Positions 1-10,481 of a stretch of 38,291 nucleotides of DNA are shown here, piece by piece. Positions within the stretch are counted from its first letter, which is position 1. Each line of letters starts with the position of its first letter. Source of the stretch: Phycisphaeraceae bacterium. GTDB taxonomy: Bacteria > Planctomycetota > Phycisphaerae > Phycisphaerales > UBA1924. The DNA is taken from assembly GCA_021604785.1 (NCBI GenBank), contig BQJQ01000003.1, forward strand, positions 1 through 38,291. The letters run 5' to 3'. The notes below the pieces were generated by a model that searched no databases, was not told the origin of the DNA, and was given only the letters and a program-made list of their open reading frames with translations. A program made the translations under genes and the position numbers.

Positions 1-1
1 G

Positions 2-337
2 GACACGATCGCGGACGGGGCGCGGACGCCCTACACGGGGCGGTACACGCTGCCGATCATTTTGGAGCGTGTTTCGCGGATGATGACGGTGGGCGACGCG
101 GAGCTTGCGCGGCTGGTGCTGCTATGCATGGAGCGGATGAAGCTGGTGATCGAGCCGAGCGGGGTGCTCGGGCTGGCCGGGGCGGTGCGCGAGGCGCGGG
201 CGGGGGAGGCGATCGGGGCGAAGATCGGTGTGATCGTCTCGGGCGGGAACGTGGACCTCTCCGAGATCGGCCGGCTGCGGAAACTCGCGGGCGGCGCGGA
301 CAAACACACGCAGACAGAGCGGGGGATCCCGGCATGA
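2..337 (+). CDS. Threonine dehydratase / serine racemase-like PLP enzyme, 3' part
   Basis: This is the C-terminal part (about 111 codons) of a fold-type II PLP enzyme; the 5' end lies outside the window. The visible protein begins with an ADGARTP stretch and carries an ERMKLVIEPSG segment followed by KIGVIVSGGNVDL. These are the conserved C-terminal signatures of threonine ammonia-lyases and serine racemases; the GGN loop helps hold the cofactor. The protein ends about 20 residues after GGNVDL, so there is no ACT-like regulatory domain, which argues for a short form not controlled by isoleucine. The stop overlaps the next start as ATGA, so the two genes are probably translationally coupled. 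The choice between threonine deaminase and serine racemase cannot be made from this fragment. Confidence 0.85.
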   Translation, partial: DTIADGARTPYTGRYTLPIILERVSRMMTVGDAELARLVLLCMERMKLVIEPSGVLGLAGAVREARAGEAIGAKIGVIVSGGNVDLSEIGRLRKLAGGADKHTQTERGIPA

Positions 338-2157
338 CACGGCATTGGCGCGCGGCGTTGGCGTTGGGTTTGATGATGGTCGGTGCTGAAGCGCAGGCGC
401 AGCGGGCGCCGCGGCTGTCGCCCATGGCGCAGGCGGTGGTCGAGGAACGGGCGAAGATCCTCGAAGAGGCGCAGGCTTCGGGCGATTGGTACGCGGCGGA
501 GCTTGCGTGCCGCGAGCTCGTGGACCGGTCGGCCGCGTGGTGCTCGAACCGGGACATCGACGCGCTGCGCGAAGCTGAGCGCGGGCGGCGGTTGTTCCGG
601 CTGGCCCGGCTCGCGGGTGAAGACCAGGACAAGGCGTTTGTCGCGGCGATGGTGAACGACCCGGGCCTGAGCGCGCACTTCCTGTTTGCCTGGAGCGAGC
701 AGGAGGACGACGAGGAGTGGGCGGTCCGGCGCCTGCTCGAGCTGATCGAGAAGTACGCCGCGGATGTGGGGCGGTTGCCCGCGCTGGCGGCGGCGACGGC
801 GCTGGTGCACGACCGCCCCGACCGGATCACCAAGCGGATGAACGAGAACTCGGTGACCGGGCCCGACCCGCTCGAGCTGTTCGCGTTTCTGGCGCGGAAC
901 GAGCGGCGGCTGTCCACGCCCCCGGCGCGGCAGCCGGTTGAGGCGTTGGCGTTTGTGGTGGACGCGACCGAGTCGATCGAGGAGATGGAGTGGGCGCTGG
1001 ACCGGTACCAAGGTCAGCCGCGGATCGGGTCGCGGTTCTTCGAGATCAGCTACGACACGGAGCACTTTGCGCGCGGGGCGCCGAAGAAGCTGACCGAGTC
1101 GGGCGAGTATTCGCTGCGGGCGATCCTGCAGCACGGCGGGGTGTGCGTGGACCAGGCGTATTTCGCGTCGAACGTGGGCAAGGCGCTTGGCGTGCCGACG
1201 GTGACGGTGAGCGCGCGGGGGGCGGACGTCGGGCACTGCTGGGTCGGGTTTGTCGAGGGGCGCGGGCGGCGGGTCGCGTGGAACATGGAGAGCGGGCGGT
1301 ACGACGCGTACGAGCAGGTGGAGGGTGCGGTGTGGGTGCCGCACCGCGACGAGATGCGGCCGGATTCGGAGGTGGCGTTGCTTGCAGGGTTTTTGTCCGA
1401 GCCCGACGAGGACCGGTGGGACGCGGTGGCGGCGGCGAGCGCGGTGCGGCTGTGGACGGTGAGCCCGATCGAGGGCGAGCTTGAGGCGCTGGGCAAGGGG
1501 AGGCCGATGCGTCGGACGGCGCGGACGCGGTCGTCGGAGGACCGGCTCGAGCTGCTCGAGCTTGGGCTCCGCGGGTGCCCGACGTACGTGGACGGGTGGC
1601 TGTTGCTGGCGGACCTGGCGGGGACGGGCGAGCTGGACGCGGCGCAGACGCGCGCGTGGGCGAACTCGCTCGAGCGGCTGTGCGGGGATGACTACCCGGC
1701 GTTCGCGGTGGGGGTGCTGACGAACATGATCGTGGTGCGCCCGGACGCGGCCGAGCGGCAGCGGCTTTGGGATTGGGCGTACTCGAAGTTTGACGAGCGG
1801 AAGGACGTCGCGGCGCGGATCCGTTTGGAGCAGGCGCAGGACGCCGAGGAGCAGGGAGACAAGGCCAAGGCGTGGTCGCTGCGGACGGAGGTGGTGGATC
1901 GGTACGCGAACGACACGCCGGTGGTGATCAGCGCGTTTATGGCGATGGAGCGGTCGCTGCGGGCCGAGGGGAAGGTCGGTGAGCTCCCCGGGCTCTACGA
2001 GCGGGCGTGGGCGAGGATGACGCGGCCCTCGCAGATGGGCGGGGCGTTCCGGACGGGGAGCAACTGGTACCGGGTCGGGGCGATGTACCTGGCGGTGCTG
2101 ACCGAGGCGGGCGACACGCGGGCGCGGGACGTGCGTCGGCGGCTGAGCGCGGGGTGA
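334..2157 (+). CDS. Exported transglutaminase-like fold protein
   Basis: A 607-residue protein whose ATG overlaps the upstream stop (ATGA). The first 22 residues look like a Sec signal peptide (basic start, hydrophobic stretch, then AEAQAQ), so it probably acts outside the cytoplasm. Residues about 255-325 resemble a transglutaminase-like cysteine-peptidase core: GGVCVDQA with Cys271, then GHCWVGF with His301, then WNMESGRYD offering Asn317 or Asp324 as third catalytic residue. The flanking helical regions, roughly 30-220 and 430-600, are rich in Ala, Arg, Glu and Trp and may hold TPR-like repeats. The family includes peptidases and crosslinking enzymes; the substrate cannot be inferred. Its neighbours do not suggest a pathway. 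Confidence 0.75.
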   Translation: MTRHWRAALALGLMMVGAEAQAQRAPRLSPMAQAVVEERAKILEEAQASGDWYAAELACRELVDRSAAWCSNRDIDALREAERGRRLFRLARLAGEDQDKAFVAAMVNDPGLSAHFLFAWSEQEDDEEWAVRRLLELIEKYAADVGRLPALAAATALVHDRPDRITKRMNENSVTGPDPLELFAFLARNERRLSTPPARQPVEALAFVVDATESIEEMEWALDRYQGQPRIGSRFFEISYDTEHFARGAPKKLTESGEYSLRAILQHGGVCVDQAYFASNVGKALGVPTVTVSARGADVGHCWVGFVEGRGRRVAWNMESGRYDAYEQVEGAVWVPHRDEMRPDSEVALLAGFLSEPDEDRWDAVAAASAVRLWTVSPIEGELEALGKGRPMRRTARTRSSEDRLELLELGLRGCPTYVDGWLLLADLAGTGELDAAQTRAWANSLERLCGDDYPAFAVGVLTNMIVVRPDAAERQRLWDWAYSKFDERKDVAARIRLEQAQDAEEQGDKAKAWSLRTEVVDRYANDTPVVISAFMAMERSLRAEGKVGELPGLYERAWARMTRPSQMGGAFRTGSNWYRVGAMYLAVLTEAGDTRARDVRRRLSAG

Positions 2158-2160
2158 GCG

Positions 2161-2745
2161 GTGGTGGCAGGCTCGGCTGGCGATCGGTGCCCGTGGTGCG
2201 GGGATGATCCGGTGTACGTCGCGTACCACGACGAGGAGTGGGGCGTGCCGGCGTACGACGAGGCTCGGCTGTTCGAGATGCTGTGTCTCGAGGGGCAGCA
2301 GGCAGGGCTGAGCTGGATCACGGTGCTGCGGAAGCGCGGGCGGTACCGGGAGCGGTTCTTCGGGTTCGACGCCGATCAGGTGGCGCGGATGACGCCCCGC
2401 GACATCGATGCGCGGATGACCGACGCGGGGCTGATCCGGCACCGGGGCAAGCTTGAGTCGATCGTCTCCAATGCGCGCGCGACGCGGGCGGTGCGCGAGG
2501 AGTTCGGGTCGCTGGGCGCGCACCTGTGGTCGTTCGTCGGGGGCGATCCGGTGGTGAACCGGGCGAGGGCGCTGCGGGGCGTGCCGGCGGAGACGGACGC
2601 GTCTCGGGCGATGAGCAAGGACCTGAAGAAACGCGGGTTCCGGTTTGTCGGCCCGACGACGTGCTACGCGTTCATGCAGGCGTGCGGGATGGTGAACGAC
2701 CACCTGATGACGTGCCCGCGGTGGGGCGAGTTGGGCGGGCGCTGA
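2161..2745 (+). CDS. tag: DNA-3-methyladenine glycosylase I
   Basis: Base-excision repair enzyme that removes 3-methyladenine from alkylated DNA. The 194-residue length is normal for Tag. The family's zinc ligands are visible: a cysteine in the N-terminal CPWCG segment (Cys10 or Cys13), His23 in AYHDEEWG, and His181 and Cys185 in DHLMTCPRW, with the same HxxxC spacing as in Escherichia coli Tag. The LEGQQAGLSWITVL segment (residues about 43-56) forms the base-binding pocket in this family. The start is a GTG three bases after the preceding stop; a second GTG follows at once, so the exact start is uncertain by one codon. It is probably co-transcribed with the upstream gene. Confidence 0.93.
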   Translation: MVAGSAGDRCPWCGDDPVYVAYHDEEWGVPAYDEARLFEMLCLEGQQAGLSWITVLRKRGRYRERFFGFDADQVARMTPRDIDARMTDAGLIRHRGKLESIVSNARATRAVREEFGSLGAHLWSFVGGDPVVNRARALRGVPAETDASRAMSKDLKKRGFRFVGPTTCYAFMQACGMVNDHLMTCPRWGELGGR

Positions 2746-2748
2746 GCG

Positions 2749-3576
2749 TCAGCCGTCGGCGGGCTTGCCTTCGACGGTCAGACGCGCCGGGTGCCCGAAC
2801 CAGGGGTTCGTGTTGTTGGGGCCGGGGTACTTCGCGTCGATGACGGCGGCGGCGTCGGCGATGGTGGCGTCGGCGGGGGCCCAGCCGTTGTCCACGTCGG
2901 GGAAGTCGATGCGGCAGTTGGCGCACTTCTTGGACGAGTCGAACCGGATCGGGCACCAGAAGCTCTCGACGTTGCGGAGCATCTCGGTGCCCAGCGACCA
3001 GACGCCGGTCATCCAATCGCAGTAGAGACACCAGATCAGGTCGTGCCCGACGAGCCCGTCGAACTTGTAGCGAGAGATGTTGACCCACTCGGCGGAGTTG
3101 TACTTGGGCAGGCGGATGAGCCAGGTGAGCGGGGGGTAGACGATCCACTCGGCGAGCCGCACCATCGCGAACAGTGGGACGGCGAGCGCGGTGATCCAGA
3201 CGGCGCTGTGGTTGCGCGCCGCGCCGACGTTGCGGTTGATGGACTTGACCAGGCGGGGGCCCTTGCGGGCTTTGGGGTGGGCGAGCTCGTGCAGGGGCGT
3301 CCAGATGCAGACGGTGAGCACCATGACGGCGACGGCGACACCCAGCCCGGCGAGCCAGCCCCACCAGGCGTCGAACGCGCGGGCGCCGGCGACGGGGCCG
3401 GCGATGAGGGGGATGACGGTGAAGTAGGCGATGGCGAGGTCCAGCCCGACGCCGCGCGAGAGCCAGGCCGAGAGCGCCCGACCGGGGGGGCCCAAGCGGG
3501 GGATGAGGTGGCACAGGGCCGCGCCGGCAAGGAGCGAGAAGAGCGTCGCGAGGGCGAAGATGAGGAGGGGGTGCAT
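2749..3576 (-). CDS. Membrane protein with HExxH motif and cysteine pairs
   Basis: A 275-residue protein of unassigned function. Three to four hydrophobic segments are visible (about 1-24, 44-64, 72-95 and 124-150). The third ends directly in HELAH (residues 96-100), which matches the HExxH zinc-metallopeptidase pattern. After the membrane part come CLYC (Cys183 and Cys186), a single Cys208 and KCANC (Cys218 and Cys221), which could bind a second metal or form a redox pair. The C-terminal 50 residues look soluble. I believe proteins with this overall pattern occur in other bacteria as hypothetical proteins, but know no assigned role. It ends three bases from the tag stop, convergently. The start has no Shine-Dalgarno; a TAGACT hexamer lies six bases before ATG. 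Confidence 0.75.
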   Translation of the reverse strand: MHPLLIFALATLFSLLAGAALCHLIPRLGPPGRALSAWLSRGVGLDLAIAYFTVIPLIAGPVAGARAFDAWWGWLAGLGVAVAVMVLTVCIWTPLHELAHPKARKGPRLVKSINRNVGAARNHSAVWITALAVPLFAMVRLAEWIVYPPLTWLIRLPKYNSAEWVNISRYKFDGLVGHDLIWCLYCDWMTGVWSLGTEMLRNVESFWCPIRFDSSKKCANCRIDFPDVDNGWAPADATIADAAAVIDAKYPGPNNTNPWFGHPARLTVEGKPADG

Positions 3577-3582
3577 GGCGCG

Positions 3583-3588
3583 AGTCTA
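3583..3588 (-). promoter_or_regulatory. TAGACT -10 element, leaderless start
   Basis: TAGACT on the minus strand is followed by six bases and then the ATG at 3576. A -10 box normally places the first transcribed base 6-8 nt downstream, so the mRNA would begin at or next to the start codon. No -35 is recognisable. The same hexamer and the same spacing occur before the AsmA-like gene at 16624. Confidence 0.5.
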
Positions 3589-3768
3589 CCGCGGGCACGC
3601 GAAAGGGGCTCGGGGGAGGACGAGCGGCGCGCGAGATCTGTGGCGTGCGCGCACTTTCGGGCACATCCGCGAGGTTGCGCGAGGGCTTTGTGACTTCGTC
3701 GCGGCGGGCGGGCGAGCCGGCGATACCTTCAAGGTCGGCGCGTGGTGTGCGCCGCGTGGAGGGACCCC

Positions 3769-4854
3769 ATGGCGAAGAAATCAACATCGAAACGAGCCAC
3801 TAAGAAGACAACAAAGAAGACGACGAAGAAAGCCGGGAAGAGGACGGCGTCGCGAAAATCGTCTCGGCCGTTCCGGGTGCTGTCGATCGATGGCGGGGGC
3901 ATCCGCGGGCTGATCCCCGCGATGATTCTCGCGGAGGTCGAGAAGCGCTCGGGCACGCCGATCGCGTCGATGTTTGACCTGATCGCGGGCACGTCGACGG
4001 GGGGGATCCTGACGCTGGGGCTGACGGCGCCGGGGCGGGGCGGTGCGCCCAAGTACGCGGCGTCGGATCTGGTGGATCTGTACCACCGGGAGGGCGAGCG
4101 GATCTTCCCGCGCCCGCTGTGGCGGAAGCTGCCCGGGGCGGCGTTTATTGCGGACGTGCTCGACGAGCGGTACCCGTCGCGGGGGATCGAGGAGACGCTC
4201 GAGGAATACTTCGGCGAGGCGATTCTGTCGGAGGCGCTGACGGACGTTCTTGTGACGTCGTACGCGATCGAGCGGCGGGACACGTTCTTCTTCAAGTCGC
4301 ACAACGCGAAGGCGCGGGGGAAGGCGTACGACTTCCTGGCGCGGGACGTCGCGCGGGCGACGTCGGCGGCGCCGACGTTCTTCGAGCCGGCGATGATCCG
4401 GGCGATCGAGGGGGCGAGGGAGGACTACTACGCGCTGGTCGATGGCGGGGTGTTCGCGAACAACCCGGCGATGTGCGCGATCGCCGAGGCGGTGGGGCCC
4501 AAGTACGACAGGCCCATGTCGGATGTCGTGGTCGCGTCGTTGGGCACGGGGCACACGAACCGGCCGATCCGTCTGGGCGAGGCGCGGGGGTGGGGGCTCG
4601 CCGGGTGGGTGCGGCCGGTGCTGAGCGTGATGATGGACGGGATGGCCGATTCGGTCGCGTATCAGTGCCAGCAGATCCTGCCCAGCACCGGGGTGGAGCG
4701 GCGGTACTGCCGGATCGACGAGCCGCTGATCGATGTGGACGACGACATGGACAACGCGAGCGAGCGGAACCTGCGGGACCTGGCGCGGTTCGCCGACCGG
4801 GTGATCGGGTCGCGCTCGGCGGACATCGACTGGATCGTCAAGACGATGGGGTGA
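3769..4854 (+). CDS. Patatin-like phospholipase with basic tail
   Basis: A 361-residue serine lipase of the patatin fold. Visible motifs are the oxyanion hole DGGGIRG (41-47), the nucleophile elbow GTSTGG (74-79, Ser76) and the DGG of the catalytic aspartate in LVDGGVFANNP (about 217-228), making the Ser-Asp dyad. The family hydrolyses acyl esters of membrane lipids. The first 34 residues are almost only Lys, Thr, Arg, Ser and Ala with repeated TKKTTKK units, like a histone H1 tail, and could bind nucleic acid or anionic membrane. The start at 3769 was chosen over an in-frame upstream GTG because a GGAGGG Shine-Dalgarno lies a few bases before it. No cyclase or other defence partner is adjacent. 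Confidence 0.88.
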   Translation: MAKKSTSKRATKKTTKKTTKKAGKRTASRKSSRPFRVLSIDGGGIRGLIPAMILAEVEKRSGTPIASMFDLIAGTSTGGILTLGLTAPGRGGAPKYAASDLVDLYHREGERIFPRPLWRKLPGAAFIADVLDERYPSRGIEETLEEYFGEAILSEALTDVLVTSYAIERRDTFFFKSHNAKARGKAYDFLARDVARATSAAPTFFEPAMIRAIEGAREDYYALVDGGVFANNPAMCAIAEAVGPKYDRPMSDVVVASLGTGHTNRPIRLGEARGWGLAGWVRPVLSVMMDGMADSVAYQCQQILPSTGVERRYCRIDEPLIDVDDDMDNASERNLRDLARFADRVIGSRSADIDWIVKTMG

Positions 4855-4878
4855 GGCGGGGCGTTTTGTGGGCGTATG

Positions 4879-4907
4879 AAAAACGCCCGGGCGGAGTGCC
4901 CGGGCGT
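4879..4907 (-). terminator. Intrinsic terminator of hppA
   Basis: A perfect 10-bp stem (4883-4892 with 4898-4907, GGAGT loop on the plus strand) is followed on the minus strand by five T. It lies 47 bases past the hppA stop. The plus-strand side lacks a T run, so it serves hppA only and not the convergent patatin gene. Confidence 0.85.
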
Positions 4908-4953
4908 GTGGGGTCAGGTTGGTTGTCGGGGCGGGTGGTGCCTCAGGGGGCGA

Positions 4954-7695
<2,742 letters not shown>

Positions 7696-7933
7696 GTCGT
7701 GGAGCCTTTCGTCGTGTGGCGCGGCACGCGGGGCGGGGCACCGCCGGTGCCGCGTTCGGGCCGTCACATCGGTTGGGGTGCCGTCCCCCCCTCAGGGATC
7801 GGCGGGATCGAAAATGGGGGCGAGTCTACGCCTCGTGTGGGCGTTTTTCGCGGTTGGGCCCCGGTGCCGGGTTGGTCTGTGAAGCGAAAGCGGTTGTCCT
7901 TGGAAGCGTCGGCCGGCCGAGGCCCCCGGGGAC

Positions 7934-7959
7934 AAAAAAACGCCCGCAGATGCGGGCGT
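7934..7959 (-). terminator. Intrinsic terminator of rpsU
   Basis: Minus-strand hairpin CGCCCGC / GCGGGCG (arms within 7941-7958, tiny loop) followed by seven T. It starts 24 bases after the rpsU stop. Confidence 0.88.
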
Positions 7960-7983
7960 CGGAGTGGGCGGTTGGGTTCGGGA

Positions 7984-8169
7984 TCAGGCCTCGCGGACCC
8001 GGCGGGACTCGGACTTGCGAGCGGCCCGGCGCTTACGCTCGGAGGGCTTCTCGTAGTATTCCTTGCGCTTGATGTCCTTGGTCAGCCCCTCTTTTTCGCA
8101 GAGCTTCTTGAAACGTCGCATCATCTGCTCGACGTTTTCGCCGCCGCGGGACTTGATTCGGATGGCCAT
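7984..8169 (-). CDS. rpsU: 30S ribosomal protein S21
   Basis: A 61-residue, strongly basic protein beginning MAIRIKSRGGENVEQMMRRF and continuing with CEKEGL and an EYYEKPSERKRR segment. Both stretches are diagnostic of S21, which binds the 30S platform near the anti-Shine-Dalgarno region of 16S rRNA and aids initiation. The start at 8169 is preceded by AAGGAG at the right distance. It is a one-gene transcription unit with its own promoter (8195-8223) and terminator (7934-7959). Length and charge are typical of the family. Confidence 0.96.
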   Translation of the reverse strand: MAIRIKSRGGENVEQMMRRFKKLCEKEGLTKDIKRKEYYEKPSERKRRAARKSESRRVREA

Positions 8170-8194
8170 CGGAGCTCCTTGGGAAGTGGGGGCT

Positions 8195-8223
8195 ATTGAA
8201 GGCGTGTCCCCGCCCGGGGTCAA
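8195..8223 (-). promoter_or_regulatory. Sigma-70-type promoter of rpsU
   Basis: On the minus strand TTGACC (8223-8218) is separated by exactly 17 bases from TTCAAT (8200-8195). Matches to the consensus are five of six and four of six. The predicted start near 8188 leaves a leader of about 20 nt that contains AAGGAG. Confidence 0.65.
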
Positions 8224-8261
8224 ACGGGGGGAGGTCTGGGGCGGGGACGCTCCGGCTGGCT

Positions 8262-8267
8262 TAGGGT
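8262..8267 (+). promoter_or_regulatory. TAGGGT -10-like element, leaderless start
   Basis: TAGGGT is followed by six bases and the GTG at 8274. There is no Shine-Dalgarno between them and no evident -35. The spacing equals that at 3583 and 16631. Confidence 0.4.
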
Positions 8268-8273
8268 GGGCTT

Positions 8274-9125
8274 GTGCTCCTTATCGACGCGTACAACGTG
8301 ATCGGGGCCCGGTGGTGTCTGCCCCGGGACCAGCGGGGGCTTGATGTGCCCGGGCTGATCTCGTGGATCGAGCGGTCGCCCCGGTTCGGGAAGCGGCGGG
8401 CTCGGGTGGTCTGCGACGGGCGACCGGGCCCGGGGTGGGACCGGGCGGGCCTGCTCGACACCGCCGGGGGCATGGCCTGGACGCGGCTCGGGCGGACCGA
8501 AGTGGTCTTCTCGGGCAAGGGGCGAGAAGCCGACGACGTGATCGAGGACGTGCTCGCACGGTCCAAGGGGATCGCGATCCTGATGGTCAGTTCGGACCGG
8601 AGGCTCATCCGGGCGGCCCGGGCGGCCAAGGCGGAGCAGATCGGCAACGGGACGTTCCTCAAGGCGCTGGCTGCGGATACGCGGGGGCAGGACCACTCGG
8701 ACCGTCCGGCGTTCGCGACCGAGGTGCCGTTGAACTCAGGGTCGGTGGCGCACTGGATGCGGGAGTTTGGGTTCGAGCCGAGCGAGCGTCGCGCGGCTTT
8801 GCGGGAAGAGGACCGGGTACCCAAGGCCGAACCGTCGCCAGATCCGAGCCCCCCGAAGCCGACGCGGCGGGCGCGCACGCCCCGCGCGCCCGAGCCGGGC
8901 GTGCTCGGCGAGCGGCTCGCGGTGAACCTCCCTCCGGCGCCCGAGGAACCCCCGGCGGACCCGGGGCCAGCCTCTCCGGCGGCGGTGGGCATGGGCATCG
9001 ACGACGGGCTGGAGCACGACGCGCTGGATCCGGTGCTGGCCGAGGCGTTCGAAGAGTGGCGGGGCAGGCTCGACCCGGACGATCTGGACATGGACCGATG
9101 GATCGACAACGTCAAACCCTTGTGA
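8274..9125 (+). CDS. YacP-like NYN-domain ribonuclease
   Basis: A 283-residue protein with an N-terminal NYN (PIN-like) nuclease domain, about residues 1-135. Acidic metal-binding residues are visible: Asp5 in LLIDAYNVIG, the pair in EADD (85-88) and Asp108 in SSDRR. Bacillus YacP (Rae1) of this superfamily cleaves mRNA on ribosomes, so RNA processing or decay is the likely role. Residues about 170-240 are a Pro-, Ala- and Arg-rich linker of low complexity, and the C-terminus ends in a short acidic conserved-looking helix (EAFEEWRGRLDPDDLDMDRW). It opens a plus-strand operon: its stop overlaps the next start (GTGA). The GTG start has no Shine-Dalgarno. Confidence 0.85.
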   Translation: MLLIDAYNVIGARWCLPRDQRGLDVPGLISWIERSPRFGKRRARVVCDGRPGPGWDRAGLLDTAGGMAWTRLGRTEVVFSGKGREADDVIEDVLARSKGIAILMVSSDRRLIRAARAAKAEQIGNGTFLKALAADTRGQDHSDRPAFATEVPLNSGSVAHWMREFGFEPSERRAALREEDRVPKAEPSPDPSPPKPTRRARTPRAPEPGVLGERLAVNLPPAPEEPPADPGPASPAAVGMGIDDGLEHDALDPVLAEAFEEWRGRLDPDDLDMDRWIDNVKPL

Positions 9126-9535
9126 TCTCCGGAAGGCGCGTGCTGGCGATGGGCGTCGTCGTGGCCGGGCTTGTCTTGGGCGGGTGCGCGGACCGGACGA
9201 CGTACGTCGCCGCGGGGCGGACCGGGCTCGAGGCGCGGTACGACGGGGTGGACGTCGAGGTCGATCTGCCGGCGAACGTGCCGGTGCCCTCGGTCGTCGC
9301 GGCGGGCGAGCAGGTGCTGCTGCGGCGCGGGCACACCATTACCGCATCCCAGGCGACCGGGCAGCGTGGGCGGGTGGTCGGGCGGCCGGGCAGCCGACGG
9401 TTGCACCGCAAGGTCGAGGTCGACGCACGCCAGATCCCCGGGGCGACGCGGGTGTGGGTGAAGGTGCAGCCCGGGGGCGATGAAGCCGCGAGCCGGTCGA
9501 TCCTCGAGGACATGCTCATCCGCATGGGGTTCTGA
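9122..9535 (+). CDS. Small predicted lipoprotein
   Basis: A 137-residue protein of unknown function. It starts with an arginine pair and a hydrophobic stretch ending in LVLGGC (Cys near residue 22), a good lipobox for signal peptidase II, so it is probably anchored in a membrane. The mature part has no recognised domain. It is rich in Val, Arg and Gly and looks like short beta strands; a DUF-type beta domain is possible. The GTG at 9122 overlaps the upstream stop as GTGA, which supports coupling; alternatives at 9140 (GTG) and 9149 (ATG) would shorten the signal peptide too far. It probably shares a transcript with the NYN-domain gene. Confidence 0.7.
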   Translation: MISGRRVLAMGVVVAGLVLGGCADRTTYVAAGRTGLEARYDGVDVEVDLPANVPVPSVVAAGEQVLLRRGHTITASQATGQRGRVVGRPGSRRLHRKVEVDARQIPGATRVWVKVQPGGDEAASRSILEDMLIRMGF

Positions 9536-9553
9536 CCGGCGGGCGCCGTGCGT

Positions 9554-9559
9554 TACCAT
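9554..9559 (+). promoter_or_regulatory. TACCAT -10-like element, leaderless start
   Basis: TACCAT followed by seven bases and ATG at 9567. An earlier ATG at 9558 overlaps the hexamer itself, which is why 9567 is preferred as the start. The rhomboid gene has the same TACCAT before its start (12605). Confidence 0.4.
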
Positions 9560-9566
9560 GCCCGCG

Positions 9567-10481
9567 ATGGGCGAGCTGCGTGTCATCATCCCGGCGTACA
9601 ACGCCGACGCCTGGCTGGGCGAGACGGTCGCGAGCTGTCTGGCGGTGCCCGAGGTTGCGCGCGTGATCGTGGTCGATGACGGGTCGCGGCGGGTGCAGCG
9701 CGGGGTGCTGGCCGGGGCGATCGACGCGGCGGGGATGGCGCGGGTGGATTGCGTCCGCAAGGACAACGGCGGGGGGGCCTCGGCCCGCAACACGGGTGCC
9801 GAGCGGTTCCTCGAGGACGGGGCGGCCGAGTGGGCCGTGATGCTCGACCACGACGACCTGTTGTGCCCGGGGATTTCGGAATCACTGGCGCTGGGCGCTC
9901 GCACGGGCGCGGCGTTGGTCGTCTCCGACCGGGTCGAGTTCCGCGACGACGGGTGGGAGATGACGCGTCGGCACGCGGCGGACATCCGCGCGGGCGACCC
10001 GGTGCGACCCGGGAGGGTGCACACGCCCGAGCACGTCTGGACGGCGACGGGGCTGCTGGTGCATCGGCGGGTGTTCGAAGTCGGGTGCCGGTTCGACTCG
10101 AGGCTGGCGATTTCGGACGACATCGATTTCATCCGCCAGGGGTGCCGGGTGGGGCCCTTGGTGTGCTCGGACGCGATCGGGCTTGCGAGGCGGGAATTCG
10201 TGAGCGGTGAGAATTTGTCCGGGCCCAAGACGCTCGTGCGGCGCGTGGACGACGTGGTGCTGCTGCACGAGCGGTGGTACGACGACGCGGACGCGGCGGG
10301 ATGGCGCGAGACGGTGCGGTGGCTGCTGAACCAGCTGGCCAAGCGGGGCGTGAGCGGCGAGCCGGTGGACCGGCTGCGCGCGATCTACCGCGCGCACGGG
10401 TGGGCGGTGCCGATGAAGCTGCGTTGGCGGCTGGCGCGGAACGCACGCCGGGGTGGGTCGGCTCAGATTGCTTCGACCTGA
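9567..10481 (+). CDS. Family 2 glycosyltransferase (GT-A fold)
   Basis: A 304-residue cytoplasmic glycosyltransferase. The N-terminus reads GELRVIIPAYNADAWL, then VIVVDDGS (nucleotide-binding Asp residues), the substrate-loop DNGGGASARNTG, and LDHDD, the DxD-type metal site. These are the standard motifs of GT2 enzymes that transfer a sugar from a nucleotide donor. No membrane segment is present, so it acts on a soluble or membrane-surface acceptor. It ends inside the last 19 bases of the convergent fkbM gene. Donor and acceptor cannot be told from sequence; the adjacent FkbM methyltransferase suggests a glycan-modification role. Start 9558 would add three residues. Confidence 0.9.
   Translation: MGELRVIIPAYNADAWLGETVASCLAVPEVARVIVVDDGSRRVQRGVLAGAIDAAGMARVDCVRKDNGGGASARNTGAERFLEDGAAEWAVMLDHDDLLCPGISESLALGARTGAALVVSDRVEFRDDGWEMTRRHAADIRAGDPVRPGRVHTPEHVWTATGLLVHRRVFEVGCRFDSRLAISDDIDFIRQGCRVGPLVCSDAIGLARREFVSGENLSGPKTLVRRVDDVVLLHERWYDDADAAGWRETVRWLLNQLAKRGVSGEPVDRLRAIYRAHGWAVPMKLRWRLARNARRGGSAQIAST

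Noticed and set aside
3769-4854. Patatin as a CapV-type CBASS defence effector
   Set aside because: No nucleotide cyclase or other CBASS gene is adjacent, and the gene sits among housekeeping genes.
7823-7828. TAGACT upstream of hppA as a -10
   Set aside because: There is no -35 at 16-18 bases, and it lies 128 bases from the start; possible but not supported enough to list.
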